The notes under the pieces: model-generated
What the model saw: only the letters and a program-made list of their open reading frames with translations
Databases searched by the model: none
Told to the model about the DNA's origin: nothing
Source: an uncultured Pelagibacteraceae bacterium
Lineage (GTDB): Bacteria > Pseudomonadota > Alphaproteobacteria > Pelagibacterales > Pelagibacteraceae
Assembly (NCBI GenBank): GCA_902596325.1
Contig: CACJTN010000002.1
Location: 19,696 to 83,695, forward strand
Length of the DNA stretch: 64,000 bases
Direction of reading: 5' to 3'
Made by a program: the position numbers and the translations under genes
Part shown: piece after piece, positions 9,097-17,929 of the stretch
Numbering within the stretch: position 1 is the first letter of the stretch
Layout of the letters: the number at the start of each line of letters is the position of its first letter

Positions 9097-9132
9097 TTAA
9101 TTGCATAGTTAATTAACTAAGAGGAGAGAAGA

Positions 9133-10278
9133 ATGATTAAATCTAAAAAATCTTTGAGGGGAAAAACACCTTCAAGACGAAAATTCTTCAAGACAGCAGC
9201 AGCAGCCGGTGTAGCAGCAGTTGCAATGCCTTACGTAAATTTAGGTGCAGCTCAAACCTTGAAAATGCAAGCAGCATGGCCAAGTGGAGCTAACATATTT
9301 TTCGAAATGGCAGGCGACTATTGCAAAATGGTTAGCGACATGTCTGGAGGATCTTTAAAAATTGATCTACAACCTGTTGGAGCAGTTGTAAAGACCAGTG
9401 AAATTGGTCAAGCTGTTAGCTCGGGTGCTGTTGATATGGGTCACTGGGTAACTGCATACTGGTATGGTAAAAATCCAGCTGCATCTTTATTCGGAACTGG
9501 TCCGTCATACGGAATGTCATCTCAAGAGGTAATGGGATGGATGGAATATGGTGGAGGAAGAGCATTGTATGAAGAGACTATTAAAAAAGTAGGCTTTGAT
9601 TACACTGGTGTATTCCATATGCCGATGCCAGCACAACCATTTGGTTGGTTTAAGAAAAATGTAACTAAAGTATCTGATGTTAAAGGTATGAAGTACAGAA
9701 CAGTTGGTCTTGCTACTAACGTTCTTACAGCAATGGGAATGGTCGTAAGACAGTTACCAGGTGGTGAAATTCAACCAGCAATGAAAACTGGATTGATTGA
9801 AGCAGCTGAGTTTAACAACCCAACTTCAGACTCTCAGTTTGGTATGCAAGATGTTTCTAAGCATTATCACTTAGGAAGCTTCCACCAATCACAAGAGATG
9901 TTTGAAATACCGATTAACAACAAATCTTTCAACAGTCTGTCACCAGCAAATCAAGCAATATTAAAAAATGCTGCTTATGCTGCAAACACAGATAACTATT
10001 TCAAAGCATTAGTTAGATATTCAGCTGATTTATCTAAATTAATGAATGAACATAAAGTTAACGTTTACCAAACGTCTGATGAGATTTTAGCTCAACAATT
10101 AAAAGGTTGGGATAAAGTTATCGGCGATTTCACGAAGAAAGATGCTTTCTTCAAAAAAGTCGTAGATTCTCAAAAAGCATACGCTAAGAGAGTAATGAAA
10201 TACTTGCTGATGAATCAGCCAAATTACAGATTAGCTTATGAAAATGAGTTCGGACCGTTAGGGAAAGTTAAAATATAA
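9133..10278 (+). CDS. dctP: TRAP transporter solute-binding protein, DctP family (TakP-like)
   Basis: Periplasmic binding protein of 381 residues for a small organic acid. The N-terminus has a twin-arginine signal (SRRKFFKTAAAAGVAAVAMP, Arg15-Arg16; cleavage near GAA-Q40), expected for TRAP binding proteins exported folded. Conserved features include MKYRTVGL with the carboxylate-binding Arg, LPGGEIQPAM and AEFNNPTSD, which resemble the 2-oxoacid-binding TakP branch as I know it. A strong GAGGAG site (9121-9126) precedes the ATG, and a terminator follows the stop, both consistent with high expression relative to the permease genes. The ligand is inferred to be a 2-oxo- or 2-hydroxyacid from family resemblance and the upstream dehydrogenases. 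Confidence 0.9.
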   Translation: MIKSKKSLRGKTPSRRKFFKTAAAAGVAAVAMPYVNLGAAQTLKMQAAWPSGANIFFEMAGDYCKMVSDMSGGSLKIDLQPVGAVVKTSEIGQAVSSGAVDMGHWVTAYWYGKNPAASLFGTGPSYGMSSQEVMGWMEYGGGRALYEETIKKVGFDYTGVFHMPMPAQPFGWFKKNVTKVSDVKGMKYRTVGLATNVLTAMGMVVRQLPGGEIQPAMKTGLIEAAEFNNPTSDSQFGMQDVSKHYHLGSFHQSQEMFEIPINNKSFNSLSPANQAILKNAAYAANTDNYFKALVRYSADLSKLMNEHKVNVYQTSDEILAQQLKGWDKVIGDFTKKDAFFKKVVDSQKAYAKRVMKYLLMNQPNYRLAYENEFGPLGKVKI

Positions 10279-10300
10279 AGTTAAATCTTAATTAAATTGA

Positions 10301-10325
10301 GGGGGCCAAAGGCCCCCTTTTTTTT
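10301..10325 (+). terminator. Intrinsic terminator between dctP and dctQ
   Basis: A perfect GC stem GGGGGCC (10301-10307) / GGCCCCC (10311-10317) with an AAA loop is followed by eight T (10318-10325). It sits 22 bases after the dctP stop and 38 bases before dctQ. It should terminate or attenuate most transcripts so that binding protein is made in excess over membrane subunits. It stands out sharply from the AT-rich background. Confidence 0.92.
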
Positions 10326-10363
10326 GTTTGCTAAACTAACTGTATTTATCATAGAGTAAAACA

Positions 10364-10951
10364 ATGAGATCTTTCATAAAATTTGCAGATACCCTTAGTG
10401 CTTCAATGGGAAAAGCTTTCTCTTGGTGCATTGTAATTTTAATGGGAGGCACGTGTTATGAAGTAATTATGGCATATGCTTTTAATAGTCCCACATTATG
10501 GAACTTTGATTTTAGTTTACAGATGTATGGAGCTATTTTTATGATGGCAGGAGCATATACCTTATCTACAGAAGCACATGTAAGAGGGGATGTCATCTAC
10601 AGACTATTCCCAACAAGAGTTCAAGGTTGGATTGATTTAGTTTTATATTTTATTTTTTTCTTTCCAGGTATTTTAGCTTTAGTATTTTATGGATATGAAT
10701 ACGCAGCACTCGCTTGGAAAATAAAAGAAACTAGCTGGAATAGTCCGGCACAAATACAAATTTATATGGCAAAGTCTATAATACCCTTATCTGGACTCTT
10801 ATTAGCAATTCAGGGTATTAGTGAAGTGTTTAGAGCAATTATATGTATTAAAACAGGTCACTGGCCAGAAAGACTATCAGCAGACGCTGAAGAAACAGAA
10901 AAGGTATTAATGAGAACCTCACAAAAGGATGACAAAGCCGATGTTATTTGA
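10364..10951 (+). CDS. dctQ: TRAP transporter small permease subunit DctQ
   Basis: Integral membrane protein of 195 residues with four predicted hydrophobic segments and the DctQ-type pattern YGAIFMMAGAYTLSTEAHVRGDVI after the second segment. It pairs with DctM to form the secondary transporter driven by a sodium gradient in characterised members. The tail after residue 170 is hydrophilic and its gene end overlaps dctM. Expression depends on read-through of the upstream terminator or an unseen promoter in the 85-base gap. Confidence 0.9.
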   Translation: MRSFIKFADTLSASMGKAFSWCIVILMGGTCYEVIMAYAFNSPTLWNFDFSLQMYGAIFMMAGAYTLSTEAHVRGDVIYRLFPTRVQGWIDLVLYFIFFFPGILALVFYGYEYAALAWKIKETSWNSPAQIQIYMAKSIIPLSGLLLAIQGISEVFRAIICIKTGHWPERLSADAEETEKVLMRTSQKDDKADVI

Positions 10952-12302
10952 ACTTTCAAATCCTGAGATAGCAATTTTAATGATGAGTTTATTTCTTTTT
11001 GCTGTTTTATTAGGTTTCCCAATCGCATTCACTTTATTAGCGATGGGAGTTGGATTTGGTTATTATGCTTACTTTGATCCAAGTAGAATGGATCATTTAC
11101 TCGATAATCGGATATTTTCTTTATTAGTTCAAAATACCTATACGATAATGGATAATACCGTTTTAACTGCAGTCCCCTTATTTCTTTTTATGGGCTATCT
11201 AGTAGAAAGAGCAGGAATTGTAGCAAAATTATTCTTTGCGATTAGATTAGCATCTCATCGACTACCAGCATCAATGGCTGTTGCAGCACTTGTAACTTGT
11301 GCACTATTTTCAACAGCAACAGGAATTATCGGTGCTGTTGTAACTTTAATGGGACTTCTAGCTTGGCCGGCAATGATAAGAGCTGGATATGATAAAAAAT
11401 TTGCATCAGGTGTAATTTGCTCTGGAGGTTGCTTAGGAATACTAATCCCACCGAGTATTATGTTAATTGTTTATGCTGTTATAGCTCAGCTTTCGCCCTT
11501 AAGACTTTTTGCAGCTGCGATATTTCCAGGTTTAATGTTGGCTGGATTGTATATTCTCTATGTAATAATAAGAGCGTATTTTAATCCATCTTTAGCACCT
11601 AAACCAGCAGCAGAGGAAATACCACCGAGATCAGAGATATTGAAAGAGGTATTAGTATCTTTTGTTCCATTATTTTCTTTAATAATTTTAGTACTTGGTA
11701 CAATTTTAGCAGGACTTGCAACTCCAGCCGAGGCTGCAGCAGTCGGTGCTTTTGGAGCTTTAGTGCTTTCATATTTCTATAAATCTTTAAAATGGAAAAA
11801 CTTTAAAGAGTCTGTATTTCTTACAGCAAAAACAAGTGCAATGATTATGTGGTTATTTGTGGGTTCATGGACCTTCGCATCAGTATTTTCATACCTTGGA
11901 GGACATGAAGTTTTTGAAACGTTCTTCAAATCAATGGATATTCAACCATGGCAATTTCTAGTAATTACGCAAATAATAATATTTTTACTGGGTTGGCCCC
12001 TTGAGTGGACTGAAATTTTAATTATTTTTGTTCCAATATTCTTACCTCTTGTTGAGTTTTTTGGAGTAAACCCTTATTTTTTTGCAATGCTAATTGCTTT
12101 AAATTTACAAACTTCTTTTTTAACTCCACCTATGGCAATGTCAGCCTATTATTTGAAAGGAGTCCAAAGTAGGAATGTTGAACTAATGCAAATATTTAGA
12201 GGTATCATGCCTTTTTTAGGCATTGTAATTTTAGCTATGGTCTTAATGTATATATTCCCAGGTATTGCACTATGGTTACCAGATACTTTATTTGCTGATT
12301 AA
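10929..12302 (+). CDS. dctM: TRAP transporter large permease subunit DctM
   Basis: Main transport channel of the TRAP system, 457 residues with about a dozen membrane helices. Family signatures include the GFPIAFTLLAMG segment near the start, TATGIIGAVVTLMGLLAWPAMIRAGYDKKFASG, GILIPPSIMLIVYA and the C-terminal LQTSFLTPPMAMSAYYLKG. The first ATG (10929) overlaps dctQ by 23 bases; an in-frame ATG at 10941 is an equally plausible start. It is followed after 8 bases by the amidase gene. Confidence 0.92.
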   Translation: MTKPMLFELSNPEIAILMMSLFLFAVLLGFPIAFTLLAMGVGFGYYAYFDPSRMDHLLDNRIFSLLVQNTYTIMDNTVLTAVPLFLFMGYLVERAGIVAKLFFAIRLASHRLPASMAVAALVTCALFSTATGIIGAVVTLMGLLAWPAMIRAGYDKKFASGVICSGGCLGILIPPSIMLIVYAVIAQLSPLRLFAAAIFPGLMLAGLYILYVIIRAYFNPSLAPKPAAEEIPPRSEILKEVLVSFVPLFSLIILVLGTILAGLATPAEAAAVGAFGALVLSYFYKSLKWKNFKESVFLTAKTSAMIMWLFVGSWTFASVFSYLGGHEVFETFFKSMDIQPWQFLVITQIIIFLLGWPLEWTEILIIFVPIFLPLVEFFGVNPYFFAMLIALNLQTSFLTPPMAMSAYYLKGVQSRNVELMQIFRGIMPFLGIVILAMVLMYIFPGIALWLPDTLFAD

Positions 12303-12310
12303 AATTTTAA

Positions 12311-13648
12311 ATGTCAAATCTTTTTTCATTACCTGTTCATCAGTTAGCTGAAAAAATAAGAAAGTCTGAATTAACATCTACAGAACTTTGTACAAATTAT
12401 ATTGATCAAATTAAAAAATTTGAAAAAGATGTTAAAGCCTGGGTTCACTTTGATAAAAAACTTCTTTTAGAAAAAGCGGATGAAGCTGACAAACATCGTA
12501 AATCTGGTAAGCCTATGGGTCCATTACATGGAATTCCAGTAGCATTAAAGGATATTATAGGTACTTATGATATGCCTACTGAATGTGGAACTGTTTTACG
12601 AAAAGGTAAAACACAATCTCAGAATGCTGAAATTGTTGATATATTAAAATCAGCTGGAGCTATTATAATGGGGAAAACTGCTACATCTGAATTGGCATTT
12701 CTTGCTCCACCTGCAACTAGAAATCCCCACGATTATTCTAGAACTCCAGGTGGGTCATCTAGTGGATCTGCAGCAGTTATAGCAACGCATATGGCACCGT
12801 TGTCGATTGGATCTCAAACTGGAGGTTCAGTAATAAGGCCAGCCTCTTATTGTGGTGTAGTTGGATACAAACCAAGTTATGGATTAATTTCTAGAAATGG
12901 AGTTTTGAGAACCTCATATAATTTAGATCATATTGGAGTTTTTGGCAAAACAGTAGAAGATGTTGCTCTACTTGCAAAAATTCTAATAAAAAAAGATCAA
13001 TATGATGAAGCTACAATACATTATTCATCTGAATTTATGTTAGAGGAATGTTTAAAAGGACCGCTTTTTGAACCAAAATTTATTTTTTATAAAACAGATA
13101 GTTGGAAAAAAATTGATAAAAAATCAAGAGAGTCATTTGAATATTTTATAAAATCTTTTAAAAAGAACATAGAAGTGTTTGATACTCCATCCTATTTTAA
13201 AGATATTGATAAATACCATAGAGTTATTCACGAATCCGATTTAGCAAACAATTTTCAAATGTATTATAAAAAATCAAAAAACAAACTGTCTAAAGAAATG
13301 CAAACAGCAATATCTAAAGGTATGAAACATACAGCAAAAGAATATTTAGATGCAGTAGATTTTATGAAAAGAAGCTATGAATCTTACAAAGAGGTTTTCG
13401 AAGATTATCATGGTGTAATAAGTCCTTGCAGTACTGGGGTAGCGGATAAGGGATTAAAAAGTACAGGTAGTGCAGATTTCAATCGAGTATGGTCCTATAT
13501 GCACACACCAGCTATATCTCTACCTTTACTTCAAGGAGAAAATAATTTACCTTTAGGAGTTCAATTAATCGGTGACAAGTATGATGATCATAGGTTTCTT
13601 GGAGTTGCTAGGTGGTTGGAACAAAAAAGTAAGGAGCACAATGAATAA
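12311..13648 (+). CDS. Amidase signature-family hydrolase
   Basis: Cytoplasmic amidase of 445 residues hydrolysing a carboxamide to acid plus ammonia. The Ser-cisSer-Lys triad is visible: Lys80 in GIPVALKDI, the serine cluster PGGSSSGSAA (147-155), and the nucleophile Ser173 in GSQTGGSVIRPA. It lies directly downstream of dctM, so the imported or linked substrate could be an amide of a hydroxy- or oxoacid; this is inference. It is not GatA: no gatB or gatC is nearby and the C-terminal region differs from GatA of this length class. Confidence 0.85.
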   Translation: MSNLFSLPVHQLAEKIRKSELTSTELCTNYIDQIKKFEKDVKAWVHFDKKLLLEKADEADKHRKSGKPMGPLHGIPVALKDIIGTYDMPTECGTVLRKGKTQSQNAEIVDILKSAGAIIMGKTATSELAFLAPPATRNPHDYSRTPGGSSSGSAAVIATHMAPLSIGSQTGGSVIRPASYCGVVGYKPSYGLISRNGVLRTSYNLDHIGVFGKTVEDVALLAKILIKKDQYDEATIHYSSEFMLEECLKGPLFEPKFIFYKTDSWKKIDKKSRESFEYFIKSFKKNIEVFDTPSYFKDIDKYHRVIHESDLANNFQMYYKKSKNKLSKEMQTAISKGMKHTAKEYLDAVDFMKRSYESYKEVFEDYHGVISPCSTGVADKGLKSTGSADFNRVWSYMHTPAISLPLLQGENNLPLGVQLIGDKYDDHRFLGVARWLEQKSKEHNE

Positions 13649-13817
13649 GATTACAACACTCGTAGGTCTATCTTTTGCATTATTTTTTCTAATAGGATTA
13701 GCTACAACTCTGACTAGGTCAATGATGATATCTTTTCTCGATGTTTTACCGGTGTATATTTTAATGGGTATAGCCATTATTATGATGGTTTACGAAGCTT
13801 TCTTTGATAAAAAATAA
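13641..13817 (+). CDS. Small two-helix membrane protein, 58 residues, unknown function
   Basis: The start is ATG at 13641, preceded by a good ribosome-binding site AAGGAG (13631-13636); an earlier in-frame ATG at 13572 lies inside the amidase gene and is unlikely. The 58-residue product has two hydrophobic segments (about 6-24 and 33-52) joined by a short TRSMMISF loop, and ends FFDKK. The start overlaps the amidase stop by 8 bases, so it is translationally coupled. I do not recognise a family. It may be an accessory or stress-type membrane peptide of the operon. Confidence 0.62.
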   Translation: MNKITTLVGLSFALFFLIGLATTLTRSMMISFLDVLPVYILMGIAIIMMVYEAFFDKK

Positions 13818-13829
13818 ATCAGACATAAA

Positions 13830-14738
13830 TTGAAAAACAATAGTTCAATTTTAATACCTTACTTATTATTATTTATTCAACCTGTATTCATGGCTAGTAA
13901 TTTAATTGTGGCTAGGGGTGGAGTGGAATTTGTACCACCTATTTCTCTTGCATTTTGGAGATGGACAATAGTTTTTATAATTTTATTTCTTTTTAATTAC
14001 GAAAAATTAATTAAAAAAAAAAAAATTGTTAAAAAAGAATTTAAAAAACTTTTCTTTTTAGGAGCCATGGGTTGTGGTGTATGTGGAGCATTTCCTTTTC
14101 TTGCTGGTCAAACAACAACTATTATAAATATGGGAATAATATATACCTCATCACCAATATTTATAATTCTAATTTCTTATTTTCTTTTTAAAGAAAAGTT
14201 TACTATTCTAAAATTTATTGGTTTAGTTTTATGTTTAATTGGAGTTTTATTAATAATAATTAAAGCAGATATAAATTTGCTTTTATCACTAAAATTTACC
14301 AAAGGTGATTTATGGATGTTAGGAGCTGCGATAGGTTGGGCCTTGTATTCGGTTTATCTTTTTTATTGGAAATCAAATTTATCTGTTTTTGAACGTTTTA
14401 CAGTTATATCTTTATGCGGAGCATTAAGCTTGCTACCTTTTTACATTTCTGAGCAGATTCTAATACAACCAACAATTTTTAATAATTATTTTTATATGTG
14501 GACTTTCTTTGCTGCAATCTCTCCAGGGATAATCGCTTTTAGTCTTTATACATATACACAAAAATATCTTGGTGCCACTACAACTGGATTTACACTATAT
14601 TTATTTACAGTTTATGGTGCTTTCTACGGTATTATTTTATTTAATGAAAAATTAGAGGCTTATCATTATTTATCAACCTTAATGGTATTTTTGGGAATAT
14701 ATTTAGTTAAAAAAAAAATAAAAAATGAAAAAATATAA
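13830..14738 (+). CDS. DMT-superfamily transporter (EamA family)
   Basis: Drug/metabolite-type permease of 302 residues with about ten membrane helices and the two-repeat EamA layout; each half ends in a segment such as SPIFIILISYFLFKEK and a C-terminal FNEKLEAYHYLSTLMVFLGIYLVKKK. The start is taken as TTG at 13830; no ATG lies between the upstream stop and the first membrane helix, and the family N-terminus fits. The substrate is unknown; exporters of amino acids or metabolites are common in this family. It overlaps the next gene by 14 bases. Confidence 0.85.
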   Translation: MKNNSSILIPYLLLFIQPVFMASNLIVARGGVEFVPPISLAFWRWTIVFIILFLFNYEKLIKKKKIVKKEFKKLFFLGAMGCGVCGAFPFLAGQTTTIINMGIIYTSSPIFIILISYFLFKEKFTILKFIGLVLCLIGVLLIIIKADINLLLSLKFTKGDLWMLGAAIGWALYSVYLFYWKSNLSVFERFTVISLCGALSLLPFYISEQILIQPTIFNNYFYMWTFFAAISPGIIAFSLYTYTQKYLGATTTGFTLYLFTVYGAFYGIILFNEKLEAYHYLSTLMVFLGIYLVKKKIKNEKI

Positions 14739-15534
14739 AATGAACTTACCAAACGTATTAATCGTTATATTTATAGCATATTTGATTGTAGTCATGTTTA
14801 TATATTTTTACCAAAGAAAGTTGTTATACCATCCTTCAGAGAATAATTATTTAGATGAAACAAATTTAAATCACAAGATTGAAAAAATCTACGTACAATC
14901 AGATACTGAATTAATTTCCTGGTATTATAATAACAACAAAAGTAACAAAACTATTTTGTTTTTTCATGGCAATGCTGGAAGATTAGATAATAGAGTTTAT
15001 AAACTTAATGAATTAGCAAAATTAAATATAAATTACCTCATAGTTGCTTATCGCGGTTTTAGTGGTAATGAAGGCAAACCAAGTGAAGAAGGAATATATA
15101 AGGATTCTGAAGCTGCAAAAAAATGGTTAAATGAGAACGGGGTAGATGATAAAAACATTATTCTATATGGAGAGTCGCTCGGCACTGCAGTAGCGGTAGA
15201 TTTAGCATCAAAAAATAATTTTGCTGGTATAATTCTGGAATCTCCCTTTACTTCAATGACAAAACTTGCAAAAAAATATTATCCATATTTACCAGTTAAA
15301 ATTCTTTTAAAGGACAAATATGATTCAGAAAATAAACTACACAAGATTAATATACCAATTCTTATTATGCATGGATATAAAGATACGATTGTACCTTTTG
15401 AAATGGGAAAGGAAATATTCAATAAATCTAACGACCCAAAATTTAAATATTTTAATGAAACAGATGACCATATGATGGATTACAACTCTGATCTAATTTC
15501 CAGTTTAAAAAATTTTGTTGAAGGTTTAAATTAG
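14725..15534 (+). CDS. Membrane-anchored alpha/beta hydrolase (BEM46/ABHD13-like)
   Basis: Hydrolase of 269 residues with one N-terminal membrane anchor (about 10-29). The alpha/beta hydrolase core shows the oxyanion segment FFHGNAGR (79-86), nucleophile Ser151 in YGESLGTA, Asp220 in GYKDTIVP and His249 in DDHMM, so the triad is complete. This matches the esterase-like family often annotated as BEM46 or serine aminopeptidase S33. The first ATG overlaps the DMT gene by 14 bases; ATG 14740 is an alternative. The natural substrate is not known. Confidence 0.8.
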   Translation: MKKYKMNLPNVLIVIFIAYLIVVMFIYFYQRKLLYHPSENNYLDETNLNHKIEKIYVQSDTELISWYYNNNKSNKTILFFHGNAGRLDNRVYKLNELAKLNINYLIVAYRGFSGNEGKPSEEGIYKDSEAAKKWLNENGVDDKNIILYGESLGTAVAVDLASKNNFAGIILESPFTSMTKLAKKYYPYLPVKILLKDKYDSENKLHKINIPILIMHGYKDTIVPFEMGKEIFNKSNDPKFKYFNETDDHMMDYNSDLISSLKNFVEGLN

Positions 15535-15584
15535 GCCACATTCTAGTCAAATAAGAAACTAATTTTTTTTAAATATTTTAAAAA

Positions 15585-16145
15585 ATGAAATATTTATTAA
15601 CAACTATTTTTTCTTTTTTTATAAATATTAGTTTATCAGCAGAGATATCTCATGAAAATTTCGATAAATTGTTTAATGTAGGAACGATGAAATCTTATGA
15701 TAATGAATTTACGTTATATTTTAAGTCGAGAAAAAAATCTATTTTAGCCAGGGGTGAAAGAGAAAACTACATAAAAGATTATCCACAAGATCTTTACATT
15801 TACTTTCATGAGACAAAAAGAGATTTACCACTCATTTCTTATGAATGGTTTCCCAAAGAAGCAAAAAAAATAACCAATTTTAATACATATCCTGTATTCC
15901 CTGAAGATTTTGCATATTACTTATTACAAGACAATAATACACTTGTAATGATAAATGCAAAAAAGCAACTTAAGAAAAACTTTGAGTTTAACATTAGAGA
16001 AAGAAAATTAACTCTTCGTGAGGATAAAAATAAAATAGATTTTATAATTTCAACTTTTGCAAAAAATTGTGGGTATAAGAATATTAAAGAAAATTATAAT
16101 TGTTATTTTTATAAACCATTGGTATCAAGTTATTTGTTTAATTAG
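15585..16145 (+). CDS. Secreted hypothetical protein, 186 residues
   Basis: I do not recognise this protein. It begins with a plausible signal peptide (MKYLLTTIFSFFINISLSA, cleavage near residue 19) and continues as a soluble, mixed alpha/beta sequence rich in Lys, Phe and Tyr with two Cys near the end (FAKNCGYKNIKENYNCYFY) that could form a disulfide in the periplasm. A 50-base AT-rich gap precedes it. Its 3' end overlaps the convergent ftsY by 8 bases. Codon use looks like the neighbours, so there is no sign of recent transfer. Confidence 0.65.
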   Translation: MKYLLTTIFSFFINISLSAEISHENFDKLFNVGTMKSYDNEFTLYFKSRKKSILARGERENYIKDYPQDLYIYFHETKRDLPLISYEWFPKEAKKITNFNTYPVFPEDFAYYLLQDNNTLVMINAKKQLKKNFEFNIRERKLTLREDKNKIDFIISTFAKNCGYKNIKENYNCYFYKPLVSSYLFN

Positions 16146-17058
16146 TTTCCAAAAAAGCATCGGCAAATTTACTTGAGTCAAAAATTTGCAAATCATCTAT
16201 TTTTTCTCCTAGTCCAAGTGCGATTATTGGTAACCTAAATTTTTGGGCTATTGCTATTAATATTCCACCTTTTGCAGTTCCATCTAGTTTTGTCATTATT
16301 ATTCCCGTTATTGGGATGATTTTGTTAAACTCATCGACTTGATTAATTATATTCTGACCTGAAGTCGCGTCTAACACTAATATTACCTCATGAGGAGAGT
16401 CTGAAATAATTTTTTTTGTTACATTTGCTATTTTTTTATATTCTTCCATTAAGTTTTTTTTATTTTGAAGTCGTCCAGCTGTATCTAATAGTGTTTTATT
16501 AACATTTTTTGATTTAGCATGTTCAGCAGCTTTGTAAGCAACAGATGCAGGATCGGAGCCAGGAGAGGATTTAATAATTTCTACACCAATTCTTTTTGAC
16601 CATTCCTCAAGCTGCTCTATAGCAGCAGCCCTGAATGTATCACATGCAGCAAAAGCTACTTTATTGTCATTATCCTTTAAAATTTTACCAATTTTCCCAA
16701 TAGTTGTTGTTTTTCCTGCACCATTCACCCCTGATATTAAAATTATATCATTTAAATTCGATCTATTAAAAAAATTCTTCTTCTCTAAAGGAAGCATCAA
16801 ATTTATTATAAACTCTTTTAATATTTTATTTATCTCATTTATCGGATCTAAATTGGGATCAATTTTTCTATCTGATATTATTGTTTTAATTTTAGCAGAT
16901 GCTTCAACTCCAACATCTGAACTAATTAAAAATTCTTCTATTTCATCAAGTTTTTTATCGTCTATTTCCTTTTTAACAACAATCTCTCTAAACCCTTCGG
17001 AGATTTTATTAGCACTTTTTTTAAAACCTAATTTAAACTTTTCAAATATTCCCATCAT
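16138..17058 (-). CDS. ftsY: Signal recognition particle receptor FtsY
   Basis: SRP-type GTPase of 306 residues that docks ribosome-SRP complexes at the membrane. It has a short N domain without the long acidic A domain of E. coli FtsY, as in many alphaproteobacteria, then the G domain: G1 GVNGAGKTTTIGK, DTFRAAAIEQLEEW, DTAGRLQNK, TKLDGTAKGG and GLGEKIDDL. The start ATG (17058) overlaps the dapF stop by 4 bases, so the two genes form an operon. Ffh, its partner GTPase, is encoded divergently about 980 bases away. Confidence 0.95.
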   Translation of the reverse strand: MMGIFEKFKLGFKKSANKISEGFREIVVKKEIDDKKLDEIEEFLISSDVGVEASAKIKTIISDRKIDPNLDPINEINKILKEFIINLMLPLEKKNFFNRSNLNDIILISGVNGAGKTTTIGKIGKILKDNDNKVAFAACDTFRAAAIEQLEEWSKRIGVEIIKSSPGSDPASVAYKAAEHAKSKNVNKTLLDTAGRLQNKKNLMEEYKKIANVTKKIISDSPHEVILVLDATSGQNIINQVDEFNKIIPITGIIMTKLDGTAKGGILIAIAQKFRLPIIALGLGEKIDDLQIFDSSKFADAFLETN

Positions 17059-17879
17059 AAATTTATTTCAATTGATTTAATATTAGATACCGCACCTTTC
17101 ATTTTTATAGAATTATTCTTATTTATAGAAATAGATAAATTCCCCAATTCAAATTCTATATCTACCTCATTTCCAGTCAGACCGTTTATTTTACTAGCAA
17201 AAGCAGTAGCACATGCAGCCGATCCACAAGCCTTAGTTAATCCTGCACCCCTTTCCCAGACCTTAACAAATATTTTTTTGCTATCCTTAATTTCAGCAAG
17301 TGTAATGTTACATCTATCTGGAAATAATTTATTTATTTCTAAATTTGGTCCAATATCTTTTAAATTAAAATTTTCTAATTTATCAACAAAGAAAATAACA
17401 TGAGGATTACCCACATTTACAGCCGTACCACCAAAATATTCATTTTTATTATTATCTGTTATTTTTAAATTTAAATTTTTTGTATCCATTTTCTGACTGA
17501 TAGGTATTTCTTTCCATTCAGTTTTTGGTATTCCAATAACAGTTTCAACTAAATTTTTGTCCAAAATTTTGGAATTTAAAACCCCTGATTTTGTTCTTAA
17601 AATTATTTCTTTTTTATTGTTTTCTTCAGATATTAAATAAGCAACACACCTTGTGCCATTTCCACAAGCTCCAGACTCACTTCCATCTGAATTATAAAAT
17701 ATTAAATCAGCATCGGACTCATCTGAGTGGTTCATGATAATAAGTTGATCGCATCCTATAAATGACCGATTACAAATTTTAATTATTTGGTCACTAGAAA
17801 GCTTAATTTTATCAGTTCTGTTGTCGATAATCACAAAATCATTACCTAATCCGTCCATTTTAAAAGCTTTAAAATTCAT
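17055..17879 (-). CDS. dapF: Diaminopimelate epimerase
   Basis: Converts LL- to meso-diaminopimelate for lysine and peptidoglycan synthesis. At 274 residues it has normal length and both active-site cysteines: Cys72 in ESGACGNGTRC and Cys218 in LTKACGSAAC. The substrate loop GNPHVIFF is also present. It is the first gene of a dapF-ftsY operon, divergent from ffh; their shared upstream region contains the ffh leader. Confidence 0.95.
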   Translation of the reverse strand: MNFKAFKMDGLGNDFVIIDNRTDKIKLSSDQIIKICNRSFIGCDQLIIMNHSDESDADLIFYNSDGSESGACGNGTRCVAYLISEENNKKEIILRTKSGVLNSKILDKNLVETVIGIPKTEWKEIPISQKMDTKNLNLKITDNNKNEYFGGTAVNVGNPHVIFFVDKLENFNLKDIGPNLEINKLFPDRCNITLAEIKDSKKIFVKVWERGAGLTKACGSAACATAFASKINGLTGNEVDIEFELGNLSISINKNNSIKMKGAVSNIKSIEINL

Positions 17880-17929
17880 ATATTTATACTTAACTTATTT
17901 ATTGACTTTTTGAACCTCTATTATACTTT

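Noticed and set aside
16664..17080. 138-codon plus-strand frame opposite ftsY
   Set aside because: Antisense to the FtsY G domain with no domain similarity; a shadow frame.
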